Assembly (NCBI GenBank): GCA_963720775.1 | Contig: CAVRGR010000007.1 | Span: forward strand, 948,829 to 1,012,828 | DNA length: 64,000 nt | Direction of reading: 5' to 3' | Source: JAENVT01 sp963720775 | Lineage (GTDB): Bacteria > Actinomycetota > Acidimicrobiia > Acidimicrobiales > Ilumatobacteraceae | Shown here: in pieces, positions 42,856 through 51,111 of the stretch | Layout of the letters: the number at the start of each line of letters is the position of its first letter | Position numbering within the stretch: position 1 is the first letter of the stretch | Notes under the pieces: generated by a model | Seen by the model: only the letters and a program-made list of their open reading frames with translations | Told to the model about the DNA's origin: nothing | Database searches by the model: none | Position numbers and translations under genes: made by a program

Positions 42856-43881
42856 GTGCAGGGCATCGACACCGTTCGAGTCAGTTCTTGGCTCGAAACG
42901 AACGTTGCCGATGCCACTGCTCCGTTCCACTTCGCGCTCATCGCCGGAGGTCGTTCGAACCTCACCTACGCGGTCACCGACGCGCTCGGCCGACGGTATG
43001 TTCTGCGTCGACCGCCACTCGGCCACGTGCTGGCCACCGCCCACGACATGGCCCGCGAGCATCGCATCGTGGAGGCTGTCGGGCGCACCCCTGTTCCTGT
43101 GCCCCCGGTGTTCGGTCTGTGCACCGATTGCGACGTCGTCGGTGCGCCGTTCTATGTGATGGGCTTCGTCGACGGAGTCGTGCTCGACGGCGTCGAGCGA
43201 GCCGAAGAGCTGCCGATTTCGTTGCGGCCGCTGGTGGCGGAGCATCTCGTCGACGTCCTGGCCGACCTTCACGCGGTTGATGTCGACGAGGTCGGCTTGG
43301 GTGACCTTGCCAAGCGCGAGGGGTACATCGAGCGTCAGGTCAAGCGATGGTCGACGCAGTGGGAGCAGTCGAAGACACGCGAGCTCCCTGCGATCGACGA
43401 GGTCGCCAAGCGATTGCGCGATCGCGTCCCGACGCAGCACGGGGTGTCGATCGTCCACGGCGACTATCGATTCGGCAACTGCCTCACCGACGTGCGCGCC
43501 GGTCGCATCAACGCGGTGCTCGATTGGGAGCTGTGCACGCTCGGTGATCCGCTTGCCGATGTCGGCTACCTCGGCGTCTACTGGTTCGACGGCACGGCCG
43601 AGACCACGCGGCCGAACGACCCGACCCCCGCCGGTGGCTTTCCGCCGTATGCCGCCGTGCTGGAGCGCTACGCCCGGAACACCGGCCGCGATCTCAGCGG
43701 AATCGGCTACTACATCGCGTTCGGGTGCTGGCGCCTCGCGGTGATCAGCGAAGGCGTCTACGCCCGGTACCTGCACGGTGTGATGGGTGACGACAGCGGA
43801 GTCGACGTGACCGCCTTCAAGCTCGCCACCGAGTCTCTCGCCGAGCGAGCCGTGGCCGCCTTTCGGGTTGGTTTGTCCTAG
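42856..43881 (+). CDS. APH-family phosphotransferase (acyl-CoA dehydrogenase-associated type)
   Basis: 341 residues with a protein-kinase-like fold. The N-lobe reads IAGGRSNLTYAVTDALGRRY, with the Lys/Arg region LRRPPLGHVLATAHDM. The catalytic loop is IVHGDYRFGNCL and the metal motif is VLDWELCTLGDPLADVG. This subgroup is often encoded near or fused to ACAD10/11-like acyl-CoA dehydrogenases and may phosphorylate hydroxyacyl-CoA intermediates, not aminoglycosides. Start is GTG. Confidence 0.82.
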   Translation: MQGIDTVRVSSWLETNVADATAPFHFALIAGGRSNLTYAVTDALGRRYVLRRPPLGHVLATAHDMAREHRIVEAVGRTPVPVPPVFGLCTDCDVVGAPFYVMGFVDGVVLDGVERAEELPISLRPLVAEHLVDVLADLHAVDVDEVGLGDLAKREGYIERQVKRWSTQWEQSKTRELPAIDEVAKRLRDRVPTQHGVSIVHGDYRFGNCLTDVRAGRINAVLDWELCTLGDPLADVGYLGVYWFDGTAETTRPNDPTPAGGFPPYAAVLERYARNTGRDLSGIGYYIAFGCWRLAVISEGVYARYLHGVMGDDSGVDVTAFKLATESLAERAVAAFRVGLS

Positions 43882-43922
43882 AGCTCCAGAGTGGGACGAC
43901 CATGCGTGCCGTGGACTCGGCA

Positions 43923-44852
43923 TCACGATGATTGTCGGGCCTTGATGAGAGCCTGAATCGAAGTACGTAGCGCTCGCGAATTTCGTGCTTGCGTCTGTGT
44001 GACGTAGCGGACGATCCAACCTTCGGCGTTCATTCGTGCCTCTCGATCCGAGTCATGGTTCTCACTCTCGGACCCGAAGTGGAACCGTCGACTGTGCGCC
44101 TCGATGGCGATCTTCAGCGCGGGGATGGCGAAATCGGCTCGAGCGACGAAGCGCCCCCGAGCATCGAAGATGCTGAACTGGCGGACGATTCCAGGAATAC
44201 CGGCGAGAGCGCGCTCGACCCGAACCTCGAGAGCCGACTCTGTGGGCGCGGTGCGCTGCTGCGCCGCGTCGAGAAGACGCAGCAGCACCCCCGTGCCGCT
44301 CTGGCCGGGACGATGCAGGCGCTCGGCGGTTTGGCGCATCCACGTCAGGCTGTGTCCGTTCCGCCAAGCGGACTCGAACGCCATCGCGACTCGTGCCTTG
44401 GAATCCACGGAGCCCAGATCGCAAAGCGTGCGAGCGACGCCTGCACAACGAATCCCGTCGACCACCGTGAAGTCGAGCGCATGCTCACCACCCATCGGTC
44501 CGCGGTGGTGGATCGCATTCTCGACGTGGTGACGACGCCCGCTCGGCAGCAGCAGTTCCACGGGTCCCGGCGCGTAGCCATCGAATCGGTGCAATGCCGC
44601 AGCGGACCGAAACGCGGCGACTGCGACTCCACCACCGGCCTGAGTCGCGACATATAACCGCTGGTGCCATGTGGGTGGTGCGCCATGAACGACGAGGACG
44701 CCAGGGGCCGGCTCGTCGATCCACTCGTCGCGAAGCAGACGTTCGACGACTCGCTTGCTGATTCCTTTGTCGGCGGCCTGGCTTCTGGTGAGAGCACCGT
44801 GGCGAGAGGCTGCGAACTCGCCAGCGGCACCCCAGGGGGCGCAGGCGACCAT
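43923..44852 (-). CDS. AbiEi-type HTH protein with DUF559-like nuclease domain
   Basis: 309 residues. Residues ~1-60 look like the winged-helix of AbiEi antitoxin-like proteins (AASRHGALTRSQAADKGISK). The middle is the linked effector region (HRGPMGGEHALDFTVVDGIRCAGVARTL). Residues ~215-309 resemble DUF559 in the PD-(D/E)XK superfamily (ARADFAIPALKIAIEAHSRR), though the usual E-x-K is E-A-H here, so activity is doubtful. These proteins are common singletons in actinobacteria. TAGCTT lies 8 nt upstream of the ATG. No toxin gene of the AbiEii type is adjacent. Confidence 0.7.
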   Translation of the reverse strand: MVACAPWGAAGEFAASRHGALTRSQAADKGISKRVVERLLRDEWIDEPAPGVLVVHGAPPTWHQRLYVATQAGGGVAVAAFRSAAALHRFDGYAPGPVELLLPSGRRHHVENAIHHRGPMGGEHALDFTVVDGIRCAGVARTLCDLGSVDSKARVAMAFESAWRNGHSLTWMRQTAERLHRPGQSGTGVLLRLLDAAQQRTAPTESALEVRVERALAGIPGIVRQFSIFDARGRFVARADFAIPALKIAIEAHSRRFHFGSESENHDSDREARMNAEGWIVRYVTQTQARNSRALRTSIQALIKARQSS

Positions 44853-44860
44853 GGCGGCCG

Positions 44861-44866
44861 AAGCTA
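44861..44866 (-). promoter_or_regulatory. Leaderless-type -10 hexamer (TAGCTT)
   Basis: On the complement TAGCTT ends 8 nt before the ATG at 44852. It sets the start of the AbiEi-like gene well inside a longer open frame. Confidence 0.35.
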
Positions 44867-44974
44867 TCGACAGTCGTGGCCGACGCGGTCGCGAACGTCG
44901 AAGTGTTGCCGCACGGCACCTGAGTGGTCCCCAGGGGCAACACTTCGCCGGGTCGGGCGTCGCGTGAGGCGGGG

Positions 44975-46611
44975 TCAGGCGGGGGTTGTCTGGGCGAGGG
45001 CTTCTTGGGCGTACTCCTTGGCCTGCTTGTAGTCGGCCTTGCCGTTGGGGCGCGCGGCACCTCGGTGACGAACACGACTCGTTTCGGTGCCTTGTACCCG
45101 GCAAGCTGCGACTTGACGTGGGCGATCACCTCGGCCTCGTCGAGGCGGGTGCCGTCGGTGGCGGCGACAGCAGTGACGGCCTGGCCGAATCGATCGTCGT
45201 CGACACCGACGACGAGGCAATCGAGCACCCCGGGCACTCGCTTGACGGCCTCCTCGACCTCTTCGGGGAAGATCTTCTCGCCTCCGGAGTTGATCACTTG
45301 GCTGCCTCGCCCGAGCAGGATCAGTGTGCCGTCCGCGGCGACTCGGGCGAGGTCGCCGGGGAACGAGTAGCGGATGCCGTCGATCGTGCGAAACGTGCGG
45401 GCCGACTTCTCGGGGTCCTTGAAGTAGCCGAGGGGCAGGAACCCACCCGCGGCAACCATGCCCACCTCGTCGGAACCGGGGACCACCTCGCGGCCATCCT
45501 CGGTGAACACCTTCGTCGTCGGGTTCTGAGTGAACTTGGCCGTGTCGGTCGAGCCGCCGCGGGTGGTCATCTGGTTGCCGACTGAACCCTCGGTGGAACC
45601 CATCGCATCGAACAACACGACTTGGGGGATCCGCTCCAGCAACTGCTGCTTGACCTCGTGAGTCCACATGACACCCGACGACAGGATCACAGCGACGCTC
45701 GACAGGTCGTAGGGCTGGCCGGTCTCTGCTGCTGCGTCGATGGCAGCGACCAGTGGCTTGGCGAACGCGTCGCCCACGATCACGAGTGACGTGGCGCGCC
45801 GAGCCTGCGTGGTGCGAAGGATCTCGTGCGCGTCGAGCGTGCGGGTCGTCAGTGTGATCACTTCGCCGCCGGTGAGGTGTGCGGCGAACGCGCCCAACCA
45901 CAGGCCGGTGCCGTGCATCAGCGGTGCGCACGGAAGGGCGACCATGCGGTTACCCGACTCTGTGATCGAGCGCACGAGGGGAGCTACGTCGTCGGCCGTC
46001 TGCGGCACGGGCTGGCCGAGGAAGGGGAACCCGGATCGCAGGAAGAGGCCGACGTGAGAGGCCATGTCGTACATGACCCCCTTCGGCATCCCCGTGGTGC
46101 CACCGGTGTAGAGCATGTAGATGTCGTCATCGCTGCGGGCGATGCGTTCCATCGGCTCGTTCGCGGCGAGCACAGTGTCGTACGGCTGGGAGCCCGCCAC
46201 GCGACCCGCGTTGCCATCGTCGACCTCGATCAGCAGCTTGAGATCGGGAAGGCGATCGACGACACGGGCGACGCGATCGCCGAGCGACGAATGGAAAACC
46301 AACGCTTCGGCATCGGCATTGTCGAGGAGGTACCACAGCTCGTCGTCGAGGTAGCGGTAGTTGACGTTGACCGGAACGCCGCGCATCTTGAACGCGCCGT
46401 ACTGCGACTCGAGGTATTCGTTGCCGTTGTACATGTACAACCCGATCTTCGAGTCGTGCTTGAGGCCGGCCGCCGAGTAAGCGGCGGCGAGTCGCGCGCC
46501 TCGCTCGTCGTACTCCTTCCAGCTCCTGGTGGTCGTGCCGTGCGCGAGCGCCGTCGCGGTGGGAATGGTGTCAGCGATCGATTCCCAGATGGTGGCGTAG
46601 TGCAACTCCAT
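44975..46611 (-). CDS. Acyl-CoA synthetase, 3' end broken by a one-base deletion
   Basis: ANL-family ligase, repaired length 545 residues. The ATP loop is YTGGTTGMPKGVMYD, then FDAMGSTEGSVG (A5), GYFKDPEKSART and SFPGDLARVAADGTLILLGR with VINSGGEKIFPEEVEEAVKR. Close to FadD-type synthetases of actinobacteria; the acyl substrate is unknown. The frame fails near 45055: it reads VPRAPTARPTT, but one extra C in the CCCC run restores PRAPNGKADYKQAKEYA, with the catalytic C-terminal Lys, and stop at 44975. Without it the frame runs on, antisense to the AbiEi-like gene, to 44485. A sequencing error in the C run is likely. Confidence 0.83.
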
Positions 46612-46618
46612 GAGGGGG

Positions 46619-46624
46619 AGCGTA
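46619..46624 (-). promoter_or_regulatory. Leaderless -10 hexamer (TACGCT) for the acyl-CoA synthetase
   Basis: On the complement TACGCT ends 7 nt before the ATG at 46611. The spacer is C-rich and no ribosome site exists. Confidence 0.4.
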
Positions 46625-46629
46625 CGTGA

Positions 46630-47280
46630 TCATGTCGATGCGTTCAGAGTGTCGAACGAAGAAGTCGGCAGGCCGTTGCGGATCGGGGTGCATTCCTCGG
46701 GAAAGTCCTGCGACCACTTCGGATCGACCGAGTTCAGCCGGTCGAGGAACTCGCCGAGTCGCGGCAGGGACGCGTCGACGATGTCGTGCAGCACCACGAC
46801 CGACCACTGGTGTCGACCGATCTCGTCGAGTGCAGCGTCGACCCAGCCGGCCTCGTCGCGCCAGTCGCCGGGCAGCACGTTCCACAACACGCACGTGTAT
46901 CCCCCTGCGCAAAGGCTCAGCGCGCCGAACTCGCTCATGAGGTGGTCGTCGATGACCCCGCCTGCGCCGTACGGGCGGAACAAGGAACCATCGCCACCAG
47001 CCTCGTCGACCGCAGCCCTCGTTCGAGCGAGCTCGTCGAGGATCACGTCTTCGGCAGCGACGCCGAACTGCACGCTGTGGCTCCACGTGTGCCCACCGAG
47101 ACGATGGCCTCGGCGGACGGTTTCTCGACCGAGTTCCCTGCCCTCAGGCGTGGCCAGTTTGTGGCCGATGGTGAAGAACGTCGCCGGCACCGACTGCGCG
47201 GTCAACACCTCGAGCACTTCCTCCGTGATGCCCGGCGTCGGGCCGTTGTCGAACGTGACCGTGACGGTCGGCGCTGTCAT
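46630..47280 (-). CDS. NodB-type polysaccharide deacetylase-like protein
   Basis: 216 residues, no signal peptide. Motif 1 is TFDNGPTPG where most enzymes have TFDDGP, so a metal-binding Asp is Asn. Motif 2 is GGHTWSHS (His-x3-His kept), motif 3 is FRPYGAGGV, altered from RPPYG, and the end motif is VVVLHDIV. The enzyme may act on a small soluble substrate or be inactive. ATG overlaps the stop of the pirin gene (ATGA), so the two are co-translated. Confidence 0.75.
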   Translation of the reverse strand: MTAPTVTVTFDNGPTPGITEEVLEVLTAQSVPATFFTIGHKLATPEGRELGRETVRRGHRLGGHTWSHSVQFGVAAEDVILDELARTRAAVDEAGGDGSLFRPYGAGGVIDDHLMSEFGALSLCAGGYTCVLWNVLPGDWRDEAGWVDAALDEIGRHQWSVVVLHDIVDASLPRLGEFLDRLNSVDPKWSQDFPEECTPIRNGLPTSSFDTLNAST

Positions 47281-48281
47281 TCCGGATGCTCGACGAGCCC
47301 ACTCGGGTGGCGGGCAAATCGTCCGGGTTCCGAGTGCACCGGGCCGTCGTCCTCCCACGGCCAACCGCCGAAACCGGTGCGTCGGTAGTCGTCGAAGGCC
47401 TGCTCGATCTCGGCGCGGGTGTTCATCACGAACGGGCCGTACTGGGCGACGGGTTCGCCGATGGGCCGCCCTTGAAGCACGAGGCATTCGACGGCCGAAT
47501 CACCGGCGCGCACCTCCACGTCGGTGTCGCTGCGAACCACTGCGCCGGTCGAAGAGGCAAGCTCATGGCCACCGATCGACAGTGTCTCGCCTTCGAAGAA
47601 GTACAGCGTGCGGGCGACATCCGGGTGGCGCGTTGCCGGCATCGTCCATGTTGCTCCTGCGTCGAGGCGCAGCACCCAGATCGCCACCTCGGCCTCGTCG
47701 CGCGCTGCCCAAGAGTTGGGCGGCGGTGAAGCAGGCTTGGCGTCACCCAGGGCACCGGCAACGACAGTGACGCTGCCACCTTCGAACGTGACGACCGGGA
47801 TGTCGGGTGCCCACAACATGGTGAAGTACGGATCGACCATCTTGTCGCCCGCAGGCAGGTTGAGCCAGATCTGGAACAGCTCGGTCGGGTTCGGCGCCGT
47901 CGTATCGACCAGCGGGAACATCTCGCTGTGAACAATGCCCGCGCCGGCGGTGAGCCACTGCGTGTCGCCACCGCCGAATCGGGCGGCTGCTCCAAGAGAA
48001 TCGGAATGGTCGATCAGGCCGCGACGAACGAGCGTGACCGTCTCGAAGCCGCGGTGAGGGTGCTGGGGAAAGCCCGGCACCTTGTCGCCGTGGTACATCC
48101 GCCAGCCGTCGCGGGGCTCGAAGTCGGAGCCCAATTCGCGGCCGGAAAGCGATTCGGCCGGCGGGCCGAAGCGGCCATTGCCGGCCGGGTAGAGGTCGAG
48201 GTGGTGGACGCAGAACAGGAAGGGGTCGACGGCCGGCCACTGGAACCCGAGCGGCACCTCCTGCAACACAGGATCGTTCAT
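47277..48281 (-). CDS. Pirin family protein
   Basis: 334 residues, bicupin. N-terminal cupin metal ligands are in FPQHPHRGFETVTLVRRG and HSDSLGAAARFGGGDTQWLTAGAGIVHSEM. The C-terminal cupin carries TLYFFEGETLSIGG, which lacks metal ligands as in other pirins. Bacterial pirins include quercetin dioxygenases and regulators; the role here is unknown. The ATG at 48281 is 7 nt after TAGCCT; an ATG 18 nt upstream overlaps that hexamer and is less likely. Confidence 0.85.
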   Translation of the reverse strand: MNDPVLQEVPLGFQWPAVDPFLFCVHHLDLYPAGNGRFGPPAESLSGRELGSDFEPRDGWRMYHGDKVPGFPQHPHRGFETVTLVRRGLIDHSDSLGAAARFGGGDTQWLTAGAGIVHSEMFPLVDTTAPNPTELFQIWLNLPAGDKMVDPYFTMLWAPDIPVVTFEGGSVTVVAGALGDAKPASPPPNSWAARDEAEVAIWVLRLDAGATWTMPATRHPDVARTLYFFEGETLSIGGHELASSTGAVVRSDTDVEVRAGDSAVECLVLQGRPIGEPVAQYGPFVMNTRAEIEQAFDDYRRTGFGGWPWEDDGPVHSEPGRFARHPSGLVEHPE

Positions 48282-48288
48282 GCCTTCA

Positions 48289-48294
48289 AGGCTA
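48289..48294 (-). promoter_or_regulatory. Leaderless -10 hexamer (TAGCCT) for the pirin gene
   Basis: On the complement TAGCCT ends 7 nt before the ATG at 48281. It decides between two in-frame ATGs. Confidence 0.45.
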
Positions 48295-48329
48295 GGCATC
48301 GCCGCCGGGCTCGCGCACCGCTCGACGTG

Positions 48330-49718
48330 TCACACCAGAGAGGCGATCACGTCGCCGAGCTGGCGCAGCGACCGCACCTCGAACGCTCCCCGGCAGTAGG
48401 CGCGGTAGTCGTCCATCGCCGAGTCGGTGGCTCCCCACTCCGTCTCGGGTTCCGGGTTCAGCCAGAAGATTCGTCGCGCCTGTGCGGCGATGGCCTTCAG
48501 GGCGTCGACGCCATCGGGTCGGTAGTTGGTTCGGGCGTCGCCGCAGATGATCACCGTCGAACGCGAAGAGACTGCATCGGCGAGATGATGCTCGACGAAC
48601 CTGCTGAGTGCTCGGCCGTAGTCGCTGTGCCCGTCGTCGCCGAGCACACCGCGGCGTTCGACGAAGCGGTTGACATGGATCTCGTGTTCGGCGGACTCGA
48701 ACAGGTCCGTCACTTCGGCAAGGCCATCGACGAACGCAAAGCTGCGTACTCGACGCAACTCGTCATGCAGCGCATGCACGAGCGTGAACGTGAACTGGGC
48801 GAACTCGGCCACCGATCCACTGACGTCGCACAGCAGTACTAGCTCGGGCCGGTGAGGATGGCGGCGGCGCATCACGACATCGAACGGAACGCCTCCGGCC
48901 TGCAACGACCGACGCACGGTCCGCCGAGGATCGAGTCGCCCGGTGCTGCGCAGCCGGCGATGGCTGCTGATCCTGGCCGCGAGTTGCCGGGCCAGTGGCT
49001 GGACCACGCGGCGCAGCTCACTGAGCTCGAGCGCCGACAGTTGCAGCATGTCGCGGTCGGCCAGCGCCACGCTGAGGTCGACGTCGGCGTGATCACGGTG
49101 CCCTGCCGTCATACGTGTGGCGATCTCCGCCGCTAGCCGGCGCCGGAACTGTTCGAGCATCTCGGCGAACTCGTTGCGCGCCAGCAGCAACTCGAGCTCC
49201 GTCAGCTCACCCTCGCGGCGCAGTTGTTGCATCGCCGCGCTGAGCATGCGCGAGAGGTCGATCGCACGCATCACCCGATGCAGGTAGTAGCGCTCGCTGT
49301 GCTCGGCGTCACCGTCGAGTCCGGCGAAGGCATCGACCGCCTGCTGGGCGAGGAACGCGATCTGTGCGTCGTCGCCCTGCTGCATCGCCTGCAGCAAGGC
49401 GCTCGACAGCTGCCCCGGCGTGGGCGCGACGTGTTGCTGGTCGTGACTCGCATCGCTCGCCGACTGGTCGGCGGGGGGCCCGCCGATACCGGCGAACACC
49501 GCCCGAAACGCGCGGTCGAACTCCCCGGTCGGGTCGGAGCTCTTCACCAGAGTTGCCCGTAAGCCCGCTTTGACAGCGTCGGGTTCCACCAGCGGGAGGT
49601 GGGTCAGTGCCGCGACGGCATCGATGGTCGCGCCGGTCGTGACATCGATACCTCGACGACGGAGTTGGTCGACCAGCGACATGACACGCTCGACCAGCGG
49701 ATGGGGCGAATCGCTCAC
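48330..49718 (-). CDS. VWA-domain CoxE-like protein
   Basis: 462 residues. The C-terminal von Willebrand A domain has the metal site LLCDVSGSVAEFAQF (DxSxS) and GDARTNYRPDGVDALK. The N-terminal ~250 residues are helical, with Ala/Arg-rich stretches (ELLLARNEFAEMLEQFRRRL). CoxE-like proteins act with MoxR AAA ATPases in cofactor or enzyme maturation; no MoxR gene is seen nearby. GTG start overlaps the stop of the IclR gene (GTGA), so the pair is co-translated. Confidence 0.83.
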   Translation of the reverse strand: MSDSPHPLVERVMSLVDQLRRRGIDVTTGATIDAVAALTHLPLVEPDAVKAGLRATLVKSSDPTGEFDRAFRAVFAGIGGPPADQSASDASHDQQHVAPTPGQLSSALLQAMQQGDDAQIAFLAQQAVDAFAGLDGDAEHSERYYLHRVMRAIDLSRMLSAAMQQLRREGELTELELLLARNEFAEMLEQFRRRLAAEIATRMTAGHRDHADVDLSVALADRDMLQLSALELSELRRVVQPLARQLAARISSHRRLRSTGRLDPRRTVRRSLQAGGVPFDVVMRRRHPHRPELVLLCDVSGSVAEFAQFTFTLVHALHDELRRVRSFAFVDGLAEVTDLFESAEHEIHVNRFVERRGVLGDDGHSDYGRALSRFVEHHLADAVSSRSTVIICGDARTNYRPDGVDALKAIAAQARRIFWLNPEPETEWGATDSAMDDYRAYCRGAFEVRSLRQLGDVIASLV

Positions 49719-50503
49719 CGCTTGGCCAGTTGCGATTCGATGCTGCGGGCAGTCGCCAGCAGGTCGGGCAGGATCACCCCGCGCAGTTCCTTCAGGGTGA
49801 CACGCGCCGCGTGGGTGCCGACGTTGACAGCCGCGAGCGTTCTCCCGCGCCGATCGCGAAGCGGTGCGGCGACGGATCTGATGCCCTCCTCCAGCTCCTG
49901 GTCGATCAACGCGTACCCCTGGGTGCGAACGGTGAGGAGCTCGGCTCGCAAGGCCTCGACATCGGTGATGGATTGTGAGGTGAGCTCGGTGATGACGAGG
50001 TTGTCGAGGAACTCGTCGAGCTGCTCTTCGCTGAGGTCGGCGAGCAGCACACGCCCCATCGAAGTCCACGCCGCCGGCAGGCGCGAACCGATCGCCAACG
50101 AGATCCCCATGATTCTCTGGGTGTTGACCCGAGCCACGTAGACGATCTCGGATCCGTCGAGCACCGAGGCCGAAACGCTCTCGTGCACGCGGTTGGAGAG
50201 CGCCTCCATGAACGGCTGGGCGATGTCGGGAAGCTGCAACGACGAGACGTAGGCGAAGCCGAGGTCGAGCACCCGCGGCGTGAGCTCGAAGATACGTCCG
50301 TCGGTGCCGACGTAGCCGAGCGAGACGAGCGTGAGGAGTAGACGACGCACGGTCGCTCGGGTCAAACCCGTGGCTCGGGCCATGTCGGCCAGCGTCATCG
50401 CCGGCCGCTCGGCGCTGAACGCCTGTAGCACAGTGAGGCCACGGCTCAGCGATTGGACGTAGTCTCGTTCCGGTCCGTCGGCTAGTAGCTTGCCGCTTGA
50501 CAT
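49715..50503 (-). CDS. IclR-family regulator of the hydroquinone operon
   Basis: 262 residues. The winged helix is at ~17-75 (LSRGLTVLQAFSAERPAMTL, ATGLTRATVRRLLLTLVSLG), followed by the IclR effector domain with DGSEIVYVARVNTQRIM and ALIDQELEEGIRSVAAPLRD. It resembles PcaR/PobR/PcaU-type regulators of the beta-ketoadipate pathway. It is divergent from the ring-cleavage genes; a 36-bp palindrome lies between. GGGAGGTG precedes the ATG. It may activate or repress; effector possibly hydroquinone or 3-oxoadipate (inference). Confidence 0.87.
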   Translation of the reverse strand: MSSGKLLADGPERDYVQSLSRGLTVLQAFSAERPAMTLADMARATGLTRATVRRLLLTLVSLGYVGTDGRIFELTPRVLDLGFAYVSSLQLPDIAQPFMEALSNRVHESVSASVLDGSEIVYVARVNTQRIMGISLAIGSRLPAAWTSMGRVLLADLSEEQLDEFLDNLVITELTSQSITDVEALRAELLTVRTQGYALIDQELEEGIRSVAAPLRDRRGRTLAAVNVGTHAARVTLKELRGVILPDLLATARSIESQLAKR

Positions 50504-50525
50504 CCGAGCACACCTCCCGCGACAA

Positions 50526-50561
50526 TGTTCACATATCGCACGAGTGTGCGCAATGCGAACA
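50526..50561. promoter_or_regulatory. 36-bp two-part palindrome, IclR operator candidate
   Basis: TGTTC, 6 nt, CGCAC, 4 nt (GAGT), GTGCG, 6 nt, GAACA. Both arm pairs are perfect and evenly spaced. The site lies 22 bp from the IclR start and 26 bp from the GTG of the hydroquinone dioxygenase small subunit, so it must overlap one or both promoters. Confidence 0.7.
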
Positions 50562-50587
50562 TTTGGGGACTCACCAAAGGGGGCTGC

Positions 50588-51082
50588 GTGACCGAATACG
50601 TCACCAAGTTCGGGTCGCTCGCCGACTTCGACAAGGGCAGTATCGACCTGATCAACGATCAGGCCAAGAACTACGCGTTTTCGAACATCTTCGAGGTCGC
50701 CAACTCCTCCAAGCCGTGGGAGAAGGTGGCCGTCGGCAAGAACATGCAGTACGTGCTCGAGGTCATTCGCGCCGAAGGGACGAGTGAGTGGCGCACGTGT
50801 GCCCACGACGAGTTCCCGTTGTGCATGGACGGCGAGGTCACGATCGAACTCGTCAAGCTCGACACTCCGGCCGTGCCCGCAGACAAGGAAGGCTCCGTGC
50901 GTGTCGACGGCGATCCGGTCGGAAAGAAGATGGGACGAATCGTCCTGCGCAAGGGGCACCAGGCGCTGCTGCCCGCCAACGCCGCCTATCGCCTGAGCGC
51001 TGCTGCCCCGAGCGTCGTCCTTCTGCAAACCATCCTCGGCGACGACACCGTCGAGCGATGGGCCGACATCTGTCTGAGCTGA
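50588..51082 (+). CDS. hapC: Hydroquinone 1,2-dioxygenase, small subunit
   Basis: 164 residues. It resembles the ~18 kDa alpha subunits of two-component hydroquinone dioxygenases (HapC, PnpC): FSNIFEVANSSKPWEKVAVG, YVLEVIRAEGTSEWRTCAHD, EFPLCMDGEVTIELVKLD. A cupin-like fold is likely. The GTG start has an AAAGGGGG ribosome site. The enzyme opens hydroquinone to 4-hydroxymuconic semialdehyde with Fe(II). Located directly before the large subunit gene. Confidence 0.83.
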   Translation: MTEYVTKFGSLADFDKGSIDLINDQAKNYAFSNIFEVANSSKPWEKVAVGKNMQYVLEVIRAEGTSEWRTCAHDEFPLCMDGEVTIELVKLDTPAVPADKEGSVRVDGDPVGKKMGRIVLRKGHQALLPANAAYRLSAAAPSVVLLQTILGDDTVERWADICLS

Positions 51083-51111
51083 GCCAAGAATCGCCTGAGA
51101 GGAACACTGAC

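Noticed and set aside
42367..44019. 550-codon complement frame over the NlpC/P60 and APH genes
   Set aside because: It crosses two real genes on the other strand and has no recognisable domain.
44485..44974. C-terminal extension of the acyl-CoA synthetase frame
   Set aside because: Low-complexity Arg/Pro/Ser translation lying antisense to the AbiEi-like gene; arises from the one-base deletion.
49719..50525. N-terminal extension of the VWA gene
   Set aside because: Overlaps the IclR gene in another frame; GTGA overlap gives the start at 49718.
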